Source of the DNA: Paractinoplanes aksuensis
GTDB lineage: Bacteria; Actinomycetota; Actinomycetes; Mycobacteriales; Micromonosporaceae
Assembly: GCF_024137025.1 (NCBI RefSeq)
Contig: NZ_JAMYJR010000012.1
Coordinates: forward strand, 107,713-171,712
Length of the DNA stretch: 64,000 nt
Direction: 5' to 3'
The first letter of the stretch is position 1. Each line of letters begins with the position of its first letter. A model generated the notes under the pieces. That model saw only the letters and a program-made list of their open reading frames with translations, ran no database searches and was not told where the DNA came from. Of the stretch, positions 20,599 to 29,039 are shown piece by piece. Both the position numbers and the translations under genes were made by a program.

Positions 20599-22041
20599 TC
20601 AGGCGTCCACTTCGGGGCGGCCGTCGGCGGCCCAGAGGGTGTGGAACTTGCCGTCCTTGTCGACGCGCTGGTAGGTGTGGGCGCCGAAGAAGTCGCGCTG
20701 GCCCTGGATCAGGGCGGCCGGCAGGCGCTCGGCGCGCAGACCGTCGTAGTAGGCCAGGGCCGACGCGAAGCCCGGGGCCGGGATGCCGTGCTGGGCGGCG
20801 GTGACGACCACGCGGCGCCAGGCGTCCTGGGCGCCGCTGACGGCGTCGAGGAAGTACTGGTCGACGAGCAGGGTGGTCAGCTTGGGCGACTTGTCGTACG
20901 CCTGCTTGATGAAGTCGAGGAACTTGGCCCGGATGATGCAGCCCGCACGCCAGATCTTCGCCATCGCGCCCGGGTCGATCGACCAGCCGTACTCGGCGCT
21001 GGCCGCCTGGATCTGCTGGAAGCCCTGGGCGTAGGCCACGATCTTGGAGGCGAACAGCGCCTGCTCGACGTCGGCCTGCAGGTCACCCTGGTGCGCGCCC
21101 GCCGTCGCGGACGGACCGGGCAGACCGGCCTGCGCGGCCGCGGCCCGCACGTCGGCCCCGCCGGACAGGGCCCGGGCGAACACCGACTCGGCGATGCCGC
21201 TGACCGGCACCCCGAGGTCGAGGGCGGCCTGCACGGTCCAGCGGCCGGTGCCCTTCTGCTCGGCCTGGTCGACCACGATGTCGACGAACGGCTTGCCCGT
21301 CGCCGCGTCGGTCTGCTTCAGCACCTCGGCCGTGATCTCGATCAGGTACGACCCCAGACGCCCCTCGTTCCAGCCGCGGAACACGTCGGCGATCTCCGAC
21401 GGGGAGTGCCCGCCGACCTGACGCAGCAGGTCGTAGGCCTCGGCGATGAGCTGCATGTCGGCGTACTCGATGCCGTTGTGCACCATCTTGACGAAGTGCC
21501 CGGCGCCGTCGGGGCCCACGTGCACGCAGCACGCCTCGCCGTCGACCTTGGCCGAGATGTCCTCGAGCAGCGGGCCCAGCGCCTGGTACGACTCGACCGA
21601 GCCGCCCGGCATGATGCTCGGGCCGTGCAGCGCGCCCTCCTCGCCGCCCGAGACGCCCGTGCCCACGAAGTGCAGGCCGCGCTCCTTGAGGGCCGCCTCC
21701 CGCCGGCGCGTGTCCAGGTAGTGCGCGTTGCCCGCGTCGATGAGCATGTCGCCCTCTTCGAGCAGCGGCGCGAACTCCTCGATCACGGCGTCGGTCGGCC
21801 CACCGGCCTTGACCATGATGATCACGCGGCGCGGGCGCTCCAGGCTGGCCACGAAATCCGCGGCCGACTCGGAAGGCAGGAACTTGCCCTCGTGCCCGAA
21901 TTCCTCGACGAGCTCTTTGGTGCGGTTGTACGACCGGTTGTGCACGGCCACGGTGTGCCCGTGCCGGGCGAAGTTGCGAGCCAGGTTCCGTCCCATAACC
22001 GCGAGGCCGGTGACCCCGATTTGTGCCTTCTCCGACATCAT
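20599..22041 (-). CDS. gnd: 6-phosphogluconate dehydrogenase, decarboxylating
   Basis: This 480-residue long-form enzyme converts 6-phosphogluconate and NADP to ribulose-5-phosphate, CO2 and NADPH in the oxidative pentose phosphate pathway. The N-terminal Rossmann motif is GVTGLAVMGRNLARN. The substrate-binding block GTGVSGGEEGALHGPS and the catalytic segment GHFVKMVHNGIEY follow, with the C-terminal dimer tail around GTGRWT. ATG 22041 was chosen because GGAAGGG lies 5 nt upstream; GTG 22047 would overlap that site. The length is typical of the decarboxylating homodimeric class. The downstream monooxygenase begins after only 4 bp. Confidence 0.96.
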   Translation of the reverse strand: MMSEKAQIGVTGLAVMGRNLARNFARHGHTVAVHNRSYNRTKELVEEFGHEGKFLPSESAADFVASLERPRRVIIMVKAGGPTDAVIEEFAPLLEEGDMLIDAGNAHYLDTRRREAALKERGLHFVGTGVSGGEEGALHGPSIMPGGSVESYQALGPLLEDISAKVDGEACCVHVGPDGAGHFVKMVHNGIEYADMQLIAEAYDLLRQVGGHSPSEIADVFRGWNEGRLGSYLIEITAEVLKQTDAATGKPFVDIVVDQAEQKGTGRWTVQAALDLGVPVSGIAESVFARALSGGADVRAAAAQAGLPGPSATAGAHQGDLQADVEQALFASKIVAYAQGFQQIQAASAEYGWSIDPGAMAKIWRAGCIIRAKFLDFIKQAYDKSPKLTTLLVDQYFLDAVSGAQDAWRRVVVTAAQHGIPAPGFASALAYYDGLRAERLPAALIQGQRDFFGAHTYQRVDKDGKFHTLWAADGRPEVDA

Positions 22042-22212
22042 TGACACCCTTCCCTAGCAGCAAGCCACGCCGCCTATTCTTACGGCTTCGTGTCGGTCAG
22101 GGTTCATCACCGTCCCACCCGGTGAGCACCGCGGCATTTTCGGCCGGTGTGCCCCGCGGTGGCCTAAGATCGCGCGGCGGTAGGGTTGGCCCATGCCGAC
22201 GGGGACGCCCAC

Positions 22213-22527
22213 ATGAAGCGGGGCGAGATCTGGACCATCGGCAACCGCACCGACCTGCGCTACCGCGTTCTCGTGCTCTCGGCCGACTCGTACAACGAAC
22301 GCAAGAACGCCTCGCCCTTCTGCGCGCCGATCGTGCGCCAGCGCGGGGTCACCGAGCTGCCGCCGTACGCGGTGCCGCTGACCGAGCAGGACCCGATCAC
22401 CGGCGTCGTCGTGGTCAACCGCATGCGCCGGATCCCGCCCGAGGTCGGCGCGGAGCGCATCGGCATGGTCACCGGTTCGAGCATGGCTCGACTCACCGAG
22501 GCCATGCGGTCACTCTTCGAACTCTGA
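22213..22527 (+). CDS. PemK/MazF-family toxin-like protein, no antitoxin partner
   Basis: This 104-residue protein begins MKRGEIWTIGNRTDLRYRVL, the PemK/MazF fold opening, and continues with the family pattern of a hydrophobic strand, PIVRQRGV, and VVVNRMRRIPPE. MazF toxins are sequence-specific mRNA interferases. A cognate antitoxin gene normally lies immediately upstream, but the 171 bp between the divergent gnd start and this ATG contain no open frame. It may therefore be a solitary family member with another role, or be neutralised from elsewhere. An alternative TTG start at 22186 would add nine residues. Confidence 0.8.
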   Translation: MKRGEIWTIGNRTDLRYRVLVLSADSYNERKNASPFCAPIVRQRGVTELPPYAVPLTEQDPITGVVVVNRMRRIPPEVGAERIGMVTGSSMARLTEAMRSLFEL

Positions 22528-22694
22528 TCAGGGCCGTTCTCCTGTTGCGACACTCCATCGGGGTATCCCCGGTCGGGTGACCAGCGCCCGGACACGCCGC
22601 AGGTAGCGAGCGGTCGAGATGAACGGCCGATGACGACCCCCTCCTCACTGGCGTATTCAGGAACCGGACATACGGAGCCTGGGGAGGACGAGCA

Positions 22695-24554
22695 GTGGCA
22701 CAGGCGTACGCCGCGGCGGTCGAGAGCCTCCGCCCGACCGCACCGGCGGTGGCCGGGGAGGCGGGCCGGCTCACCATCGAGCGTGCCGTCGGCCTGCTGG
22801 CCGGCCGGGCCCGGTGCCGTCTGGCCGACGCCCACCGCCACCTGCTGCGGATGGCCGCCGAGGAGGACCGCGGCCTGCTCGAGGTGGCGACCGGCGTGAT
22901 CCGGCTGCTCGACGTGGCCGACTCCGACACCCCGATCATCTCCGGCCTCGACACCGGCCGCACGGCTCCGCAGCTCACCGTGCCGGTGCGGCGGTTCGCG
23001 CCCTGGACCGGCATGGTGCAGCGGGTCCTCGACATCACCCCGGGCATGGCCTCGTTCCTCAGCGCCGAGCGCGGCCCCGACGGCCGCCTGATCGACCTGA
23101 TCTGGACGGCGGTGAGCCCCGAGGCCGTCGCGCCCAACGGCCTGCGCGGCGCCGAGCTGCTCGGCCTGCGGATGTCCGACCACTTCCCCGAGGTCATCGC
23201 CAGCGAGCGCTGGGCCGCCTACCAGGCCGTCCTCGACACCGGCGCGCCGGCCGCGCTCGGCCCGTTCGCGCACCGCGACGGCACGTACTCGGTGCGGGCC
23301 CACCGGCTCGGCGAGGGCCTGCTGCTCAACTGGACCCGGCACGACGAGGTGCCGGGCGGGCTGGGCGACCGGCTGGCCAGCACCGAGCGCCTCGGCAACC
23401 TCGGCTGGGGCGAGTGGGACCTGGTCAGCGGCGAGATCTACTGGTCCGACCAGCTCTACCGCATCTACGAGCGGGACCCGCGGCTCGGTCCGCTGGCCCC
23501 GGGCGCGTCCGACGGCAGCGCGCTCGAGGAGGACGAGCCCCTGCGGGCCGCGGCCAAGGCCCAGCTCGACCGGGGCGACCGGGTCGACGTGGTGACCCGG
23601 GTGCGGGTCAACGGCCGGATCAAACATCTGCGTACGGTGGCCGACGCCAGCCGCGACGCCGAGGGCCGCCCGCTGCGCGTCTACGGCATCGTGCAGGACG
23701 TCACCGCGCAGGAGACCGGGGCCAAGCGCCTGGCCGAGGTCGAACGCCAGCTCGACGAGCAGCGCCGCAGCCTGGCCGCCGAGCACGAGCTGGCCGCCCG
23801 CCTGCAGCGCATCATCCTGCCCATCCCCGAGGGCCCGATCGTGCTGCCCGGGCTCAAGGTGGCCCTGCGCTACCTGCCGGCCGGCGACGAGAGCCTGGTC
23901 GGCGGCGACTGGTACCACGCGGCCGAGCTGCGCGACGGCTCGGTGCTGCTGGCCGTGGGCGACGTGGCCGGGCACGGCACCCCGGCCGCGACCACGATGG
24001 CCCAGCTGCGGCATGCCCTGCGCGCGCTGGCCGTCACCACCAGCTGCCCGGCCGAGCTGCTCAAACACTTGAACACGCTGTCGTGCGAGCTGGCCCGCGA
24101 GTCGCCCGAGCTGGCCTCCACGGCCGTGATCGCCCGGTTCGACCCGGCCCGCCACGAGGTCGTCTGGGCCCAGGCCGGTCACCCGCCGCCGCTGCTGAGC
24201 CGCGGGGGCCGCACCGCCGCCCTCGACCGGCCCGAGGGCCCGATGCTGGGCGTGGTCGAGGACGCGACGTACCGGACCGCGCGGCTCGACTTCCGGGTCG
24301 GCGACGTCCTGCTGCTCTACACCGACGGGCTGGTCGAGCATCGCCGGCGCGGCCCCGACGACGGGCTGGCCTCGGTGATCGCCACCGTCGACGAGGCCGT
24401 GCGGGCCTCGCCCGGGCAGCCGCTGGCCCAGCTGCTGTCGCGGCTGCGGCGCACCAACCCGGACGACGACACCTGCATCCTGGCCGCCCGGCCCGTTACC
24501 GGAGAAACCCAGGATCTGCGGCGATATCTCTCATCTGCGACCCTCAACGCCTGA
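22695..24554 (+). CDS. ANTAR-PAS-SpoIIE family protein phosphatase
   Basis: This 619-residue cytoplasmic signalling protein has three parts. Residues about 20-80 form an ANTAR-like helical bundle (IERAVGLLAGRARCRLADAH). Residues about 100-370 hold one or two PAS-type sensor folds (LGWGEWDLVSGEIYWSDQLY). Residues 385-600 are a SpoIIE/PP2C phosphatase with metal-binding acidic motifs (VGGDWYHAA, VGDVAGHG, YTDGLVEHR). ANTAR domains normally bind RNA terminators; SpoIIE domains dephosphorylate STAS proteins. GTG 22695 is preceded by GGGGAGGA. It is followed after 12 bp by a sensor-GGDEF gene, suggesting an operon. STAS proteins elsewhere in the window (14.96 and 33.8 kb) are possible substrates, which is inference. 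Confidence 0.9.
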   Translation: MAQAYAAAVESLRPTAPAVAGEAGRLTIERAVGLLAGRARCRLADAHRHLLRMAAEEDRGLLEVATGVIRLLDVADSDTPIISGLDTGRTAPQLTVPVRRFAPWTGMVQRVLDITPGMASFLSAERGPDGRLIDLIWTAVSPEAVAPNGLRGAELLGLRMSDHFPEVIASERWAAYQAVLDTGAPAALGPFAHRDGTYSVRAHRLGEGLLLNWTRHDEVPGGLGDRLASTERLGNLGWGEWDLVSGEIYWSDQLYRIYERDPRLGPLAPGASDGSALEEDEPLRAAAKAQLDRGDRVDVVTRVRVNGRIKHLRTVADASRDAEGRPLRVYGIVQDVTAQETGAKRLAEVERQLDEQRRSLAAEHELAARLQRIILPIPEGPIVLPGLKVALRYLPAGDESLVGGDWYHAAELRDGSVLLAVGDVAGHGTPAATTMAQLRHALRALAVTTSCPAELLKHLNTLSCELARESPELASTAVIARFDPARHEVVWAQAGHPPPLLSRGGRTAALDRPEGPMLGVVEDATYRTARLDFRVGDVLLLYTDGLVEHRRRGPDDGLASVIATVDEAVRASPGQPLAQLLSRLRRTNPDDDTCILAARPVTGETQDLRRYLSSATLNA

Positions 24555-24566
24555 TTTCGGGAGATC

Positions 24567-26450
24567 ATGTCCGCCGTGGGTGGTCGCACGTACGGTGTCC
24601 TGTCGCCCTTCGTCGGGGGCGACTACTACGGGACCATCATCGCCGGCGCGAACGAGGCGGCCGTCCTCGCGGGCGACCGCCTCCTCGCGCTGCAGACGCT
24701 CGACCCCGGCTCGTACAACGCCGACCGCAGCGGGGTCCCCGACTATCGGCGGCCGGTCGCCTGGGGCCATCTGGCCGGGGTGATCGTGCTGGCCGGGGCG
24801 ATCCCCGAGACGTACGCGCAATCGGTGCTGGGCGCGGGCATCCCGGTGGTGACCGTCGGCCACGAGATGACCGGCTGCTCGGCCGTCTTCGCCGACAACA
24901 ACGGTGGCGTACGGGCCGCGGTCGCGCACCTGCTCGAGCACGGGCACCGCCGGATCGCGTTCGCCGGTCACCTGGCCCACTTCGACGTGCGCGAACGTCG
25001 CGAGGGGTACGAGGCCGAGCAGCTCGAGCACGGTCTGGCTCCGCGGCCCGAGCTGCTCTTCGACGCCGGCGACAACCACGAGAGCGGCGGTGAACTGGCG
25101 GCCGATCGGCTGGTCGCGGCCGGGATGCCGGCCACGGCCGTGGTCTGCGGCACCGACCGCAACGCGATGGGCCTGATCCGCCGGCTGACCGAGCTCGGCC
25201 ACAAGGTGCCCGGCGACCTGGCCGTGATCGGCTTCGACGACCTGGCCGGGGGCATGTACATGCGGCCCAGCCTGTCGACCGTGCGCCAGCCCGCGGACAC
25301 GATCGGCGCGGCCGCCATCGGGCTGCTGGCCGAGCTGACCGGCCGGTTCGAGGCGCCCCGGATCGTACGCCGGGTGCCGACCAGCTTCGTGCAGCGCGAC
25401 TCGTGCGGCTGCCCGCCCAGCGGCCTGCCCGTCACCGAGGACCTCACCCGCTATCTGTTCGGCCAGGTGTGCAGCCTCCAGGAGACGCTCAAGGTGCAGC
25501 ACGAGCTGGGCATCGACCTGCTCGGCGCGCACGACCGGGACCCGCGCGAGATGGCCTGGCTCAAGCGCACCACGGCCTTCGCCGGCTGCCTCGGCCTGTG
25601 GCGCGACGGGGCGGTGCCCGCCCTGGACACCGAGCTGCGCATCGAGGGCGAGTACCCGGCCGGGCACGACCTGGCCGGCGCGGTCATGCCGGTCAGCGCG
25701 TTCCCGCCCCGCGCGCTGTTCGAGCTGGCCGACGGTGCGGCCGGCGACGCCGTCTTCGTGGTGCCGGTGCGCAGCGCCACCCGCGACTGGGGGATGCTGG
25801 CCGCGGTCGGCCACATCCAGCAGAGCACCCCGCCCGGCAGCGAGATGATGAATCAGTCGGGCGCGCTGCTGGCCGCGGCCCTCGACCGCAGCGCGATGGT
25901 GTCGGCGCTGCGCGAGCAGGAGGAGCGGCTGCGCGACGCGGCCCTGCACGACCCGCTCACCGGCCTGCCCAACCGGGTGCTGCTGGCCGACCGGATGGGC
26001 CAGGCCGGGTTGCGCGCGACCCGGCAGGCCGGCCACCGGTTCGCCGTGCTGCTGCTCGACCTCAACGGCTTCAAGGCGGTCAACGACTCGCTGGGCCACG
26101 CGGCCGGCGACGTGCTGCTGATCGAGGTCGCGCAGCGCCTGACCGGCCTGCTGCGCGAGTCCGACACGGTGGCCCGCCTGGGCGGCGACGAGTTCGTGGT
26201 GCTGCTCGACGGCCTGCCCGCCGACGGCGCCGAGGAGCTGGTGCGCGACACCATCGCCACCCGGCTGACCGAGCCCTACGCCATCGACGGCGGCCGGGTC
26301 ACGGTCGGTGTCAGCATCGGCGTGGCTGTGAGCCGCGACGGCGCCGACCCGGAAAGCCTGCTGCGCGAGGCCGACGCCGCCATGTACCGGGCCAAGCTCG
26401 CGTCTAGGGCAGCGTCCAGCTCTGGCTCGACCCACCCGAGCACGCGCTGA
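24567..26450 (+). CDS. LacI-type ligand-binding domain fused to GGDEF (predicted diguanylate cyclase)
   Basis: This 627-residue protein has no signal peptide or membrane helix. Residues 8-280 follow the periplasmic-binding-protein/LacI effector fold (GTIIAGANEAAVLAGDRLL, then HRRIAFAGH and VIGFDDLAGGMYMRP) but lack the LacI HTH. A conserved RDSCGCPP segment follows, then a GAF-like middle region, and a GGDEF domain from about 465 with DPLTGLPNR and an intact RLGGDEF. It should turn binding of a small cytosolic ligand, perhaps a sugar, into cyclic-di-GMP synthesis. It follows the SpoIIE gene by 12 bp. Its last 47 bp overlap the convergent lectin gene. The C-terminal tail after YRAKLAS is short, but the domain looks complete. 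Confidence 0.9.
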   Translation: MSAVGGRTYGVLSPFVGGDYYGTIIAGANEAAVLAGDRLLALQTLDPGSYNADRSGVPDYRRPVAWGHLAGVIVLAGAIPETYAQSVLGAGIPVVTVGHEMTGCSAVFADNNGGVRAAVAHLLEHGHRRIAFAGHLAHFDVRERREGYEAEQLEHGLAPRPELLFDAGDNHESGGELAADRLVAAGMPATAVVCGTDRNAMGLIRRLTELGHKVPGDLAVIGFDDLAGGMYMRPSLSTVRQPADTIGAAAIGLLAELTGRFEAPRIVRRVPTSFVQRDSCGCPPSGLPVTEDLTRYLFGQVCSLQETLKVQHELGIDLLGAHDRDPREMAWLKRTTAFAGCLGLWRDGAVPALDTELRIEGEYPAGHDLAGAVMPVSAFPPRALFELADGAAGDAVFVVPVRSATRDWGMLAAVGHIQQSTPPGSEMMNQSGALLAAALDRSAMVSALREQEERLRDAALHDPLTGLPNRVLLADRMGQAGLRATRQAGHRFAVLLLDLNGFKAVNDSLGHAAGDVLLIEVAQRLTGLLRESDTVARLGGDEFVVLLDGLPADGAEELVRDTIATRLTEPYAIDGGRVTVGVSIGVAVSRDGADPESLLREADAAMYRAKLASRAASSSGSTHPSTR

Positions 26451-27303
26451 CCGTGGTGGTGGCGCCGGAGCGGCCGGGGTCGGTCAGGCAGCCACCGCCG
26501 TTGATCAGGGTGCCGTTGTCGCCGGCCCGCCACTGGGACGACGCGCCGTCGCCGCAGTCGGTGACCCGGACGGTGCCGTCGCCGGTCGACTGCGCGCACT
26601 TGTTGTTGACCCGCAGCGTGCCGTCGGTGGCCAGGGTGAACGACTGGTAGGCGACCGACATGCAGCCGGAGACGTTGACCGGGCTGCCGTTCGAGCCGAA
26701 CAGGCTGCCCAGGGCCAGGCAGCGCCCGCTGGCCGCGGTCACCTGGCCGGTGCGGTCGGCGGCCGGGGGCCCGAGCGTCGGCTCGGTCGTGGGCGGCGCG
26801 GCACTGGTCGGCGGGGGCACCGAGCCGCTCGGCACGAGCGGCGCCAGCGACTGGAAGGACGCGCTGGGCGAGGCCGACACCGACGCGCCGGCCGAGACAC
26901 TCGCCGACGCGCTGACCGACGCTTTCGCCGCGGACGGCCCGGCGCTGGGCGGCTGGTCGAGCGGGGCCTGGCCCGGGGCGGCGGGCAGGGCGACGCCGGG
27001 CTGCGGCAGCGCGGGGTCGGCGGCCGGACCGAAGATCAGGTAGCCGACCACGCCGAGCGCGACCGCGACCCCGCCCACGAAGATCCCGGCCCGGGCCAGC
27101 GGGTGCATGGTCAGGCGCGGCTTGGCCGGGGCGGGCGGCTCGTCCTCGACGGCCGGCTGCACGAGCGTGTCGGCCTCGCGGGGCTCGTCGGCGGTCGCGG
27201 GCCAGGTCTCGGCCTGCTCGTCGGGCGCCCGCTCGGCCTCGGCCACGGCCTTCACGTACGGCCGCACCAGCACGGGATCCTCGCGCTTCTCGTCCTCCGC
27301 CAT
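26404..27303 (-). CDS. Membrane-anchored ricin-type lectin-domain protein
   Basis: This 299-residue protein has an acidic cytoplasmic N-terminus, one membrane helix (about 72-91, AGIFVGGVAVALGVVGYLIF), a Pro/Ala/Ser linker with SVSASASVSAG repeats, and a C-terminal ricin B-type beta-trefoil lectin domain (about 180-299). The trefoil shows SGRCLAL, NNKCAQSTGDGTVRVTDC and GGCLTDPG with QSWTLP as the closing QxW-type motif. It would display a carbohydrate-binding module outside the cell. GGGGGA precedes ATG 27303 at 5 nt spacing; an upstream ATG at 27354 has no such site. No catalytic domain is attached. Confidence 0.88.
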   Translation of the reverse strand: MAEDEKREDPVLVRPYVKAVAEAERAPDEQAETWPATADEPREADTLVQPAVEDEPPAPAKPRLTMHPLARAGIFVGGVAVALGVVGYLIFGPAADPALPQPGVALPAAPGQAPLDQPPSAGPSAAKASVSASASVSAGASVSASPSASFQSLAPLVPSGSVPPPTSAAPPTTEPTLGPPAADRTGQVTAASGRCLALGSLFGSNGSPVNVSGCMSVAYQSFTLATDGTLRVNNKCAQSTGDGTVRVTDCGDGASSQWRAGDNGTLINGGGCLTDPGRSGATTTVSACSGGSSQSWTLP

Positions 27304-27428
27304 AGTTTCCCCCTGGACAAGATCGAGGTCCACCCTGGACCGGTACGAGAACATACGCCATATCGGGCGGCTTCGATCACCCGATACCGGACTTTTACCG
27401 TACGTAACGGTCTGATGATCAGTGAGGA

Positions 27429-27839
27429 ATGATGATCTCCATGGATCGACCGGAAGTCTCTTGTGTGTTCGTCTGTCACGACGGTGACGGGCGCGTTCTG
27501 CTGGCCCGCCGATCGGCCCAGGCCCGCGACGAGCCGGGCGCCTGGGACTGCGGGGCCGGCGCTCTCGAGTTCGGCGAGACGTTCGAGCAGGCGGTCACCC
27601 GCGAGGTCACCGAGGAGTACGCGACCCCGCCGCTGAGCATCGACCTGCGGGGCGTCCGCAACGTGCTGCGGCCCGGCTCGCACTGGGTGGCGATCGTGTT
27701 CGCCGTGCGCCTCGACCCGGCCGCGGCCCGGATCGGCGAGCCGCACAAGTTCGACGAGCTCGGCTGGTTCCCGCTCGACGCACTGCCCGCGCCCCTGCAC
27801 TCGCAGCTCCCGGCGGCGCTGGAGCTGTTCACGGCGTAG
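27429..27839 (+). CDS. NUDIX hydrolase
   Basis: This 136-residue protein carries a complete Nudix box: G, five residues, E, seven residues, then REVTEE (GALEFGETFEQAV followed by TREVTEEY). It would hydrolyse a nucleoside diphosphate linked to another moiety, using Mg2+ held by the REVTEE glutamates. The N-terminal VSCVFVCHDGDGRVLLARRS fits NADH-pyrophosphatase/MutT-like members. Two ATG codons (27429, 27432) are adjacent. The acyltransferase gene begins 9 bp after the stop, so the two are likely co-transcribed. The exact nucleotide substrate cannot be predicted. Confidence 0.92.
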   Translation: MMISMDRPEVSCVFVCHDGDGRVLLARRSAQARDEPGAWDCGAGALEFGETFEQAVTREVTEEYATPPLSIDLRGVRNVLRPGSHWVAIVFAVRLDPAAARIGEPHKFDELGWFPLDALPAPLHSQLPAALELFTA

Positions 27840-27848
27840 GGTGCCCGG

Positions 27849-29039
27849 ATGCCCGCCGCGCCCCGGATGGCTTGGCTCGACGGACTGCGGGCCGTCGCCG
27901 TCCTGCTCGTCCTCTACGCCCACGTGAGCCGCTACCTGCTCACTGATGCGCGCGCGGTCAGCGCCGAGTGGCTGCACGCCGGTCCGGCCGGCGTCATGCT
28001 GTTCTTCCTGGTCAGCGGGTACATCGTCCCGGCCTCGCTGGAGCGCCACGGCAGCCTGCGCCGCTTCTGGGTGGGCCGGGCCGGGCGGCTGCTGCCGCTG
28101 TACACGGCGGTCGCCCTCGCGGTCGTGCTGCTCGGCTACTACCGTCCGGCCGACCCGGGCACGGCGGTCGTGGCCCACGCGACGATGGTGCCGTTCCTGC
28201 TGGGGGTCGCGCCGGCCACCCCGGTGTTCTGGACGCTCAGCTTCGAGATGGTCTTCTACCTGCTCGTGGCGGCCCTGTTCGCGCTGCGCCTGCACCGGGC
28301 CGACGGGGTGGTGGCCGTTGTGCTGGCCCTGGCCGCCGTCCTCAGCGCGCCGCTCGCACCCCAGGCAGTGCGGACGCCGTACGCCGCTCTCGCACTCGTA
28401 GGAGGCCTGGCCGCCCTGCTCAGCCGGCGCCGGTGGGCGGTGACCGCGGGCGCGCTGACCCTCGGCGGTCTGGCCGTCACGCTGGTCACCGCGGGCGCCG
28501 ACCCCGCGCACGCCTGGGACGGGCTGCTGATCGTGGCCGTCATGTTCACCGGCACCACGATCTACCGAGCCGACACCGGCCGCACGGGCTGGTGGCCGGT
28601 CGCCGTCGTCGCGCCCGTGGTGGCGGCCGGGCTGCTGTTCAACTGGTCGGCCGAACTGGTCGCGTTGGACGCGCTGACCCCGCGCTATGTGGCCCGGGCC
28701 GTGATCACCCTGACCGTGTTCGCGGGGCTGTTCGCGGCCGGGATGCTGACTCGCCGGTGGCGTACGCCGGGGTGGCTGGCCTGGATCGGGGTGGTCAGCT
28801 ACTCGGTCTATCTCAACCACTACGTGCTGTTGCTGGTGATGCGGCCACTGTTCCCGGCCGGGCTGGGGCTCTGGTCGCAGATCGCGCTCGTGGCCGCGTA
28901 CCTGTGCGTGGTCCTGACCGTGTCGTGGGTGACCCACCGCTACCTCGAACTGCCGGGACAGCGCTGGGCCCGCCGAATGTCCGACGTATGGGACAAACCA
29001 CGACGGGTACGTCAACCCCATGCATCGGTACGGGGATGA
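27849..29039 (+). CDS. Acyltransferase 3 family membrane protein
   Basis: This 396-residue protein has about ten membrane helices. The N-terminal signature MAWLDGLRAVAVLLVLYAHV contains the conserved histidine, and SYSVYLNHYVLLLVMRPLF near the C-terminus is also typical of acyltransferase-3/OafA proteins, which O-acetylate or succinylate surface sugars, peptidoglycan or antibiotics. The start is ATG 27849, 9 bp after the NUDIX gene. The C-terminus overlaps the erythromycin-esterase-like gene by 20 bp. Neither neighbour identifies the acceptor. Confidence 0.92.
   Translation: MPAAPRMAWLDGLRAVAVLLVLYAHVSRYLLTDARAVSAEWLHAGPAGVMLFFLVSGYIVPASLERHGSLRRFWVGRAGRLLPLYTAVALAVVLLGYYRPADPGTAVVAHATMVPFLLGVAPATPVFWTLSFEMVFYLLVAALFALRLHRADGVVAVVLALAAVLSAPLAPQAVRTPYAALALVGGLAALLSRRRWAVTAGALTLGGLAVTLVTAGADPAHAWDGLLIVAVMFTGTTIYRADTGRTGWWPVAVVAPVVAAGLLFNWSAELVALDALTPRYVARAVITLTVFAGLFAAGMLTRRWRTPGWLAWIGVVSYSVYLNHYVLLLVMRPLFPAGLGLWSQIALVAAYLCVVLTVSWVTHRYLELPGQRWARRMSDVWDKPRRVRQPHASVRG

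Noticed and set aside
22042..22212. Antitoxin gene for the MazF-like toxin
   Set aside because: No open frame with start and ribosome site in the gap on the toxin strand.
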